From Liopterus haemorrhoidalis (taxonomy: Eukaryota > Arthropoda > Insecta > Coleoptera > Dytiscidae), in contig OZ020617.1 in assembly GCA_963971575.1 (NCBI GenBank), positions 18,499,403 through 18,563,402 on the forward strand: DNA of 64,000 bases, read 5' to 3'. Shown piece by piece: positions 56,526 through 64,000 of the stretch. Positions within the stretch are counted from its first letter, which is position 1. Every line of letters starts with the position of its first letter. The position numbers and the translations under genes were made by a program. The notes beneath the pieces are model-generated. The model did not search any database. It saw only the letters and a program-made list of their open reading frames with translations, and was not told the origin of the DNA.

Positions 56526-57289
56526 GGATGTATCTGGCACAGAGTTTCTCAGAGTTTTAACAACCCCAGACAATTTAGATGGTATTTTCACACAGGATTA
56601 TGCCGAACTTATAATCAGGAAAGTGGCTTGGTGAGGCGCTGTATTCGCCTAGCAATCAAATTTTTTGTATTGCGAGTTAAATATTGACCGGTCCAGTTTT
56701 CGGTGCTCTAGGCGAGCATCCATGACGTCCACCTCTCTTTATGCCATTACATTATGACCACGTGGACCTTTAGTAACATATACAAAATGTCCTGAATCAA
56801 TATGGCCAAATGGCTAATGGTCGATTATCGAATAACTATCCAAGAATATGGCTCAGCACTAAACGATGAGACCTAAGTCATGATATACATCGTAAAAAGG
56901 CCTTTACTAATACCATAGAAATAGTTTTAAACTTGTATCTTACTCCATGGTCTCAAATACAGGCGGATGTGATGCCGAAATCACATGGTGAATAATTTTA
57001 CCGACAAGTAGCATGCTAAAACTGGTTAAAAAGTTATGGAAAACCTCACCAATATAACAGAAGAGTAAATTGAAATTAGTTAAATATTAAATTTCCAATC
57101 GCAACTTTTGCTGTAGAGAATTAGGCCATCAATTTAGGGGACAAGAGAAAAATAGCCTTTGAAATGTGGAGCGTATAATGACAGTATTATAGATAGAACG
57201 ACATAGAAATTCATTAACATGCCGTTTATGTACTATTTGAAAACCATTTAACATCCGTTAAGATATTTTTAGCACTACGCGATCAACTG
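56526..57289. other. no supportable feature
   Basis: No ORF or bounded repeat was seen. Confidence 0.45.
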
Positions 57290-57460
57290 TCTTGGAAAAG
57301 ATAAAGACGTAGAAGGCAAGGCAAATGGTAGGCATCCAAGAGGAAAAACACATAATAGATGGGTTGGCCATATACAACATCTAATAGCATAGACATTGTA
57401 TGAAGCAATACAAGAAGTACAATATAGAGAAAAATAGCGAAACATAACAGTAGCTATCGA
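57290..57460 (+). pseudogene. RTE-like LINE C-terminal relic
   Basis: The translation reads GRHPRGKTHNRWVGHIQHLI, a stop, then TLYEAIQEVQYREK, a stop, and RNITVA. This matches the GR..RG.p..RW.......A...........A.DR..Wr.lV. tail of these LINE proteins, with the last Trp mutated to TAG. Nothing of the polymerase is visible upstream. Confidence 0.55.
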
Positions 57461-58160
57461 GTTATAATATTACCATACCCTTTTAGGGATTAACAGAATA
57501 TTAAAGATAGATTGCCTAAATTATTTGAATATCCTTAATACATATTTTCTGAATAAAGCTGTTAAATTAGCATCGATGTTAATAACACCGCACGACTCAC
57601 GCCGATGGTTGGAATGAGTGTCTGGGTAAAACAGATACATATTTTTTTATAAGTGTTCTTTGTCTCTAGAGATAATGTTAAGCCACAGCGTTAACAGGAT
57701 AAAAAAAATGTTGACCGTAAAATTCTACAGCAGTATTAAAATGAACAAGTTTGGTTTAGAATAACATCATTATAATGTGTCCCAAAAAGGCAGAGCGTAA
57801 TAAAACAAGCAGGATTTACATTGCTCAACAAAAAAACTAGGACGGAAGTGGGGTGGGGCACAAAAAAGGTGATAAATCTCAGACCAAAAACTAAAATGGA
57901 CACCGCTGTTTACGTTAAAATGCGTCTCCAACATTGTTTGTTTACATTTTCTTCGAATAAATAATTTGCCTTCCGAATATTTGCTCCCCTTCTCTTTTTG
58001 CCTTCTTTAAAGTAACCTTCTTTACTTGTTTGTTTATATTTGATCGTATTAAATAATTTTTTTTATGATTTTTGGAGTGGGTTTGAGTATAAATACAATG
58101 TGGTGAGTAAGTATACATATAAGAATAAATCATCAATAAAATTTTTATTGAGGTTATTGT
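57461..58160. other. AT-rich DNA, no feature seen
   Basis: Nothing supportable. Confidence 0.45.
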
Positions 58161-58571
58161 TTGTTTTCCGTCAGTAATCCCTTTGCCCCTCGTAGACTAA
58201 TGTTGGCGACACATTCTGTTGTGGATTTCATATGGCGTGCGCTGTCCATCTTTATTATTGGTCTGAGGCATAAACCATGGACGGCATTACCACTTTGGCA
58301 GCATAAAACTGACCTGGGATTAATTAGTCATATGCCTCCCATTCAAATTTATTCTCTGCCTTTTAGGACAAACTGCAGTCTGGAAAACGGACACAAAATT
58401 CCTGACAATTGTCACTGCAGATCGAAAAGAAAACGACGACCTGGCAGATCAAGAGCAAAATCAAGCTACATACTTGATTCATGGGGTGAAAATGAAGAGG
58501 TTTATATTTTTTCAAACCAGGATTTATGTAAATTTAACTTAGGTAAACAAGAGTTAAGGTATTTAATTTAA
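58161..58571 (+). CDS. unassigned ORF, possible exon at 58367-58541
   Basis: An open frame of 136 codons in a stretch more GC-rich than its surroundings. I recognise no domain. The 3' half holds CSLENGHKIPDNCHC and a strongly basic SKRKRRPGRSRAKSS run before LDSWGENEEV. A pyrimidine-rich TTCTCTGCCTTTTAG at 58352-58366 is a good 3' splice site, so the real unit may be an exon starting at 58367. In that case the ORF frame needs a phase-2 intron, while a phase-1 intron would give a different frame (QTAVWKTDTKFLTIVTADRK) ending at about 58543. The basic run also resembles the KRKRGRPR tail of LINE proteins. A chance ORF cannot be excluded. Confidence 0.25.
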   Translation: MFSVSNPFAPRRLMLATHSVVDFIWRALSIFIIGLRHKPWTALPLWQHKTDLGLISHMPPIQIYSLPFRTNCSLENGHKIPDNCHCRSKRKRRPGRSRAKSSYILDSWGENEEVYIFSNQDLCKFNLGKQELRYLI

Positions 58572-59292
58572 AATTTACATTTGTAAGGAAAATAAAACTT
58601 TAAATCGAGATTAAAAATCAGAATTTTTCACAATACTATGGAATGCTTTTAAAACTTTTCCAGCTTACTGTTTATTTAGAATCTTTCATCAATAAGTAAT
58701 TATAAAGTTTTTCACAATAACAGAACTTTTATATTTGTAGTACTTATTTTAAAACTTCCTTGTTTCGCACCAGGTGTGGTAAATTTATTGCAGATGGTTT
58801 TTAACTTTTAAAATAGGTTACGTATATTATTGTGTAACTTATATGAAGGTAAACAGTTCTAAAATAAGATCAAATGGTAACGCATGGCACAGTATTTTAA
58901 ACATGATTGAGTTATGGAAAATAACGGCAAAAGTATGAGAATGTGTTGATGTGATATAATTAAATGCTTTAAACATTTCTGGTAGGCAGGACGGGATTAA
59001 CCATTAAATAAAGTAAACACCTGTTTAGAGCATCAATGGAAAAATGCATCACAGAGTGTTTTCCAGTACCACCTGCTAGATGTAAATAGTGAGTTTAAGT
59101 AGTTGTTTACTTGAACCCTCAAGATCAACAACGCATTGTTCGAAGTAAGAATACTATGTGCTAACTTCACTGCTAACTTACAACATTGTAATAGATTCAT
59201 AATATGCATTTTTATGGTTTTTGTATATAATTGGTTTAGTAATAATGGAAACAATTGTAATTATTGGAAACAAGAAGCGTAAAAAAGACTAA
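58572..59292. other. AT-rich DNA, no feature seen
   Basis: Nothing supportable. Confidence 0.45.
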
Positions 59293-59987
59293 TATACGAG
59301 GGTCTTCTCAAAAAAAAAAAAAAAAAATAATTAAAAGTAAAAAATTAAAAAAAAAGTATATTTCGAAAAGTACATATTAAACTTATTTTTCTACATAATT
59401 GCCTTGTTTCTCAATACATTTTTGGTACCGTGGTAAATATTTTTGCATACCATTCTGCCGCCATACTTGTTAGCCATCTTTCAACTCCTTGTTTCAAATT
59501 ATCCTCGTTTGTGATGCGTCTTCCCCCAAGATGTTGCTTCAGCTGCGGAAATAGGTGGAAGTCACTTGGTGCAAGGTCAGGGAAGTAAGGCGGATGTCCG
59601 AAAACATCGACCGCGACCGCTTCGTTGTTTATCGTGTAATGTTGTTCTCCCTTCAATGAATGATTGGCGCCAACGAGAAACCATTGGCCTTGACATTACG
59701 TCTTCACCATAAACACTACATAACTCGCGATGAATTTCAGTAGTATTTTTAGTTTTTGCCTTCAAAATACGAATAACACCACGAACTTCGCAATCGGTGG
59801 TAGGAGCAAGTGGAGTCTCTATAGTGGCTGGAGCCTGACTGCCGGATCAATCGACGCACGCGCATAGAAATTTTACAGTGCTGTCACTACATCCAGACGC
59901 AAATTCCCTGAGACTCCCAGACTTTTCCCGCCAACCACACGGATTAAAAAAACTAGTGTATCTTACTTTTGAGACGACCCTCGTGTA
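59293..59987 (-). mobile_element. mariner deletion derivative, second family
   Basis: The element is 59295-59985 (691 bp) between TA at 59293-59294 and 59986-59987. Ends are TACGAGGGTCTTCTCAAAA and, inverted, CACGAGGGTCGTCTCAAAA. An A tract of 17 bases follows the left repeat. The transposase relic is on the minus strand. It is a different family from the mariners at 20482, 34298 and 40027. Confidence 0.9.
59411..59800 (-). pseudogene. mariner transposase, middle deleted
   Basis: The minus-strand frame 59765-59577 reads TTEIHRELCSVYGEDVMSRP, then MVSRWRQSFIEGRTTLHDKQ and RSGRGR, the helix-turn-helix part of this family. After a frame change near 59620 the frame 59656-59411 gives GHPPYFPDLAPSDFHLFPQL, KQHLGGRRITNEDNLKQGVE and RWLTSMAAEWYA, the third catalytic Asp and C-terminus. 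The first two catalytic Asp residues lie in the deleted centre. Confidence 0.85.
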
Positions 59988-60479
59988 AAAAGAAACCGTA
60001 CACAAGTACACAATACAGGCGAATGTTGAAATATTTCAAAATATTTTGTCTGAATCGCCAACAAATGTTAATGGAAATGAACATAAAAAAGAAAAATACA
60101 ACTAAACGGGAGAGACATAAATAATTTTTGAATGGTTATGTTGTTTTGGTGTCGTTAATTGAATTGTGACAAATGAAACAAAACACGCGTTGCACGTGTT
60201 TTAGTACGTGCAGTCAGCTGTCATCATTTATGTAAAAAAATCAAACAGTATTTATTTTTAATTTTATTCTGGCTTTAAATGGAAACTATTAATAATTTAA
60301 TTAATAGACATAAACAGATTTTTAAAATAATTTAATTTTAACGAAAACAACAAAATCCTGAACTGCATGATAGTGCATACATCATATCAATTTTTAAAGT
60401 TTGTAGGTAAAAATAAAAACACTTATACAATAATTCTTATCTGACCTAGACAGTTGAAATCTGAAAAAGTTCTAAGTAA
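59988..60479. other. AT-rich DNA, no feature seen
   Basis: Nothing supportable; ACACGCGTTGCACGTGT at 60182 is a small palindrome-like word. Confidence 0.45.
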
Positions 60480-60998
60480 TGCACATTGGTCTTCTTCTTT
60501 AGGCACTATCAGTTGAATTTTGGCCTTACTCACAGAAGTCCTCCATTTTGATCTGTTAATTCTCAGGCCTTTTCATGTGTCTTTTATACCAATCAGTGGC
60601 GTAGCTACAATAGTGCAGGTGGTGCCACCGCACCAGGGCCCGAAGTCAAAAGGGGCCTGAAACGAAAATATGCACGAGCATATAAAAGAACCAGTGGCGA
60701 AAGGAGACCTCCGCAATCCCATAAAAAAAAATAATAATAAAAAAAAGAAAAAAAAAATTAAAAAAAGATTTAGGTAAACCTTCAAAAATACATCAAATTA
60801 TGTTTTATACAAATTTTTGTTTAAGATTTGGTTAAATAGTTACGAATTTTTTAAAATTTTAAAGTTTAATAACTTAAGTTTAATAAATTTTAAGGTTTTG
60901 GATTTTCATAAAAAACAATAAGCTTCTTCCCAATTAATAGCAGATTTTTTTAGTACCAGAACAAATTCTCTAAGTTGAACCGTTCTTGAGTTATCCTG

Positions 60999-61069
60999 TA
61001 TACACACACACACAAAAAAACACACACACGCAGACGCACACGCACACGCACACGCCCACACACACACGG
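60999..61069. repeat. CA-rich microsatellite
   Basis: ACACAC and GCACAC units, interrupted by an A run and by CGCC, inside the hAT element. Confidence 0.9.
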
Positions 61070-61481
61070 CCGGCACTTCGAAAATAGGTTTTTTGGATTC
61101 TCTGAACCATGAAATTTGGTCATCAGTCAAAATCTCGACATCGAAAAATTTCGCGATTACAATACTTGCCCGAATTTATTTATTTTATTATACACTCGTG
61201 AAGTATTATATCTTTTTGATACTAATACTCATTATATTGTACTATTCTAGCCTAGTACTATCAGCAATGGCAAACGTCCAAAATAAAGGTGTCCGCAATA
61301 CTTGCCCCTTATATATTATGGTCGGGCAAGTAAAAATTAAAAGTTTAATAGATTATTTCAATGTTCTTATTCCCTCAAATTTAGATACATTTTCAGAAGA
61401 TACTTTATTTGAGAAAGGAATGAATATCAAGATGATATTTTCGACTCATTTTCTCTTTAATTTATATCATTCCGAAAAAGT

Positions 61482-61760
61482 ATGACTTCAAAAATTAAGA
61501 AAATTACATCCACAAATGAACTTGCTTTGTCGTCTACGTTTTCTGATATATACACAGCTTGCATTTTAATTTTAACAATTCCTGCGACTGTTGCCAGTTC
61601 TGAAAGATCGTTTTCGATTTTAAAATTAATTAAAAACTATTTAAGAAGTACAATGTCACAACAACGCTTATCCTGCTTGGCAGTTTTGTCAATTGAACAA
61701 GATCGAGCAAGGAAAATTGACATAAAGGAAATCATCAATCTTTTTGCAAGGAAAAGCTAG
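61482..61760 (+). pseudogene. hAT transposase C-terminus (ZMYM1-like)
   Basis: The open frame reads LSSTFSDIYTACILILTIPA, then TVASSERSFSILKLIKNYLR, STMSQQRLSCLAVLSIEQDR and IDIKEIINLFARKS. This is the complete dimerisation domain of the hAT group related to zinc finger MYM-type protein 1 (P.t.a..ERsFS.lk.iK...R..m...RL..L..l.i). It ends naturally at 61760, about 155 bp before the right terminus. Upstream frames (61093-61485) show no readable catalytic core, which is deleted or replaced by the nested repeat. Confidence 0.88.
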
Positions 61761-62960
61761 GAAAAAATGATTTTAATTCGGTAATTATTACTAAACGTAA
61801 ATTATGTATGACTAGATTCAACCGAGCAGGTATTATTGTTTTAGCTGTAAACAGGATAAAATTTTCCGGGGCCCATTTTTCGCACCAGGGCCCACGCAAC
61901 TCTAGCTACGCCACTGATACCAATACTTGTTAGATGGTACTTTGGTTAGCCGATCTCTCCATCTCTTGCGAGGTCTTCCCAGTGGTCGATGAGTATTCAA
62001 TCTTCCCTACCATTTCCTCCTAACTATTCTGTCCTTTCTCATACTAATCACGTGTCCTATCTACTGTAATCGTCTACCTCTAGTTCTTGTGTGATAATCA
62101 GCCTTGAGTACAGTTCTCGGATATCTTGGTTATTGCGGATTCTCCATTCACCATTAATTTGAATAGGACCAATAATTAGGCGGAATATTTTATTTTCGAA
62201 AACTAGGAGGTATTGTCGATCTCGTTTTGTTAAAGTACATGTTTCGGAGCCATACATAAGTACAGGACATATAATAACTTCGTATAATTTGATCTTATCG
62301 TGTCAGATTCACCTGATTTATCATGGTGCCCAGGTATTTGCAAGTATAAACTCTCTCAAAAGTGTTCTCATTAATTTTTAAGTTAGTCGTGTTCTCATGA
62401 CTGCGTCTGCTAATAATTAGATACTTAGTTTTTTCATTACTGATGATGACTCCTACTTTACGAGCTACGACATCAATAAGGTTAGTTTGGTATATTACGT
62501 CTTCAGCCTATCCAGTTCATCTGCATATCCTAAAATCTTGAGGTACCCATTGGGCTGTAAACCATGGTGGTTGGTATCTAAGGCGTTTCGTAACATCATC
62601 TCCAGCACGAGGTGAAACAGCAAAGTTGAGGCACCTCCTGGTTTGACTCCAGTTTGAATTTCAAAAGGCTGTGACAAAATGTTTCCTACTTTCACTCTGC
62701 TTATGGATCTCGACACACACACCTAGTCATCTTGATAAGTTTACTAGAAATTCCAAATTCGTCCATGATGTCCCTGAGTCTGTAACGTATAATGCTGTCA
62801 TAGGCTTTCCTGAAATCAATAACAACATCATGAATGTCGGTGTTATGTGCATAATATTAAAACATCAGATTTTCAAACAATTGTTCAGTTTAACGCGATT
62901 ACAACTAAACTTGTCCTACACTTTCAGAATGCCATTTATCATTTGACTACCATGGCCACA

Positions 62961-63213
62961 CCATTTATTGGCCCTATATTTTGATTATCTAAAGAAGTCC
63001 AGTCAATGTCATATTCGAATGTTCCGAACTAAGATTTTTCTAAAATAAATAAATAATAGGTTCCCAACGCCTCGATAGGCGTATAAGGGGCAGAGAAGGT
63101 AAGTTCTCAGTTTCTAGACCGCCGGTCATAAATATGATGATAGATTTTAATTATTGGTTTCCCTAATGTAATTAATTCTTTGTTGCTGATTTAGTTCGTT
63201 AAATAACTTTAAT
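62961..63213. other. no feature seen
   Basis: Short spacer between the LINE and the tandem repeat. Confidence 0.5.
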
Positions 63214-63406
63214 TAGCTCGCTCCACTTGGTTCTACTAACCTGACACTTTCCTTACCCTAAGATAACGTTTTGTCATTAAACTAGAAGATAGGTGGCTCG
63301 CTCCACTCGGTTCTACAAACCTGACACTTTCCTAACCTAATATAACGTTTTACCATTAATCTAAAAAGTAGATAGCTCGCTCCACTCGTATTCTACTAAC
63401 ATAGCC
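63214..63406. repeat. ~80-bp tandem repeat, 2.4 units
   Basis: Units start at 63214, 63294 and 63373 with TAGCTCGCTCCACT (second unit TGGCTCG). GGTTCTACTAACCTGACACT, then TTCCTTACCCTAAGATAACG and CATTAAACTAGAA recur in order. Similarity is about 85-90% by eye. Non-coding. Confidence 0.9.
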
Positions 63407-64000
63407 GAATCTAGCGCTGCGATAGACACCAAATTTACGCTAATTTATGGGGAAATCTAACCTAAAATTGCAAGTTATAAAATTGAAAAAATAATGAAAA
63501 CTGTGTAAAAAACTAACAATTTCCGTACTTAATATAATTTGTTATTATCTAAGAAAGATGTTGCTACAAAAAATTCATGAAAATAATGTAAATTGAGTGT
63601 GAATATATTTGTCTCCGGAGCCTAATCTTAATTATAATAAAACTAAATTCATATTTATTTACCTGCTGAACTGCATGTACAGTTAACAAAGGTCCACTGT
63701 TTTTCTTGCTCTCGTAGGAATTATTCGTATAAGTTATAAACTAATTCATGGGACTGCCTTCTTAAAGTTTTACCTTTTACACTCGTATTGTTCTAAATAA
63801 AAGAAAACAATTATTTAAAATATAAATATTGTCCTGAAAAGGAAAAAATAAATAGCAAAACAGAGTTTTAGACGTCACTGGTTGATTACGAAAGGCACTA
63901 GAAAACATTAGTAATCTCAGAAAAAACCCCAAGTAGGATAACCTACGGTATACGTTTGTATGCATAAGTACGGTTGTCGTAGCTATATTTGAACAATAAA
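63407..64000. other. AT-rich DNA to window end
   Basis: No ORF with a domain and no repeat boundary were seen. Confidence 0.5.

Larger units (their letters stand above)
60586..61924 (+). mobile_element. hAT transposon, perfect 8-bp duplication
   Basis: The element is 60594-61916 (1323 bp) between ATACCAAT at 60586-60593 and 61917-61924. Ends are CAGTGGCGTAGCTACAAT and, inverted, CAGTGGCGTAGCTAGAGT. Subterminal CACCAGGGCCC occurs at both sides. A second repeat appears nested inside at about 60965-61330, recognised by a CA-rich microsatellite followed by AATCTCGACATCGAAAAATT. The host sequence is the LINE relic. Confidence 0.95.
60480..62960 (-). pseudogene. RTE-like LINE pol relic, split by a hAT
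   Basis: On the minus strand from about 62850: DVVIDFRKAYDSIIRYRL (first catalytic Asp region), RDIMDEFGISSKLIKMT, SRVKVGNILSQPFEIQTGVK, PGGASTLLFHLVLEMMLRNA, then ILGYADELD, the catalytic YADD box with the second Asp changed to Glu. Further down are a GSETCTLTKRDRQYLLVFENK segment, FRLIIGPIQINGEWRIRNNQ and DIRELY (62257-62060), and the RW-type C-terminus toward 61925. Beyond the hAT (60586-61924) the remaining tail lies at 60480-60585. Frameshifts separate the blocks. Endonuclease and N-terminus are missing. Confidence 0.8.

Noticed and set aside
56254..56634. 126-residue ORF
   Set aside because: It runs through a hAT MITE with its terminus and target duplication into unrelated flank; no domain is present.

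Overview
This is an AT-rich eukaryotic window. The transposon families (mariner, several hAT families, a Penelope-like element, jockey/CR1-like and RTE-like LINEs, a tRNA-headed SINE), the eukaryotic splice signals and the absence of operons all point to an insect with a large, repeat-rich genome. A beetle is plausible, but the sequence alone does not prove it. I found no bacterial gene, rRNA, functional tRNA, CRISPR array or complete host gene. The only candidate host coding sequence is a short first exon encoding a signal peptide at 49524-49608 with a consensus 5' splice site, plus an unassigned ORF at 58161-58571.

Layout. 1-6956: mostly featureless AT-rich DNA, with a possible LTR-type relic (578-1640) and one copy of a dispersed repeat (2985-3440). 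6957-9830: a mariner-like DD41D element with a nearly complete transposase, then two small inverted-repeat elements. 12160-17772: LINE relics, the first copy of a 0.95-1.2 kb CAGA-microsatellite repeat and a hAT relic. 20480-28262: an internally deleted mariner, a SINE, a second CAGA repeat copy, and a LINE fragment split by a hAT with a perfect 8-bp target duplication. 29040-35034: LINE relics, then a TA-bounded DDE transposon with ~100-bp terminal inverted repeats that contains the third CAGA copy and abuts a second copy of the deleted mariner. 35956-37752: a Penelope-like reverse transcriptase between ~400-bp inverted arms. 38039-41440: a hAT MITE, then a second copy of the 2985-3440 repeat split by a hAT MITE and by a DD34D mariner. 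41905-42688: one MITE nested in another of the same family. 43258-44522: the most unusual structure, a 7.6-copy array of a 121-bp unit flanked by ~115-bp direct repeats with CCAAT, CRE and TATA-like motifs. 44653-45913: a hAT transposase pseudogene. 46931-64000: further repeats, the candidate exon, decayed RTE-like LINEs (two of them split by hATs) and a deleted mariner.

No gene network can be described. The window is a layered record of transposition, and the insertion order can be read in several places: repeat, then hAT MITE and mariner; DDE transposon, then CAGA repeat; LINE, then hAT. Every transposase or reverse transcriptase seen carries a stop, a frameshift, a deletion or a lost catalytic residue. 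The Penelope ORF is the longest uninterrupted one.

Coordinates for elements with target-site duplications are read to the base. LINE relic limits are approximate because they rest on patchy translated similarity judged by eye.
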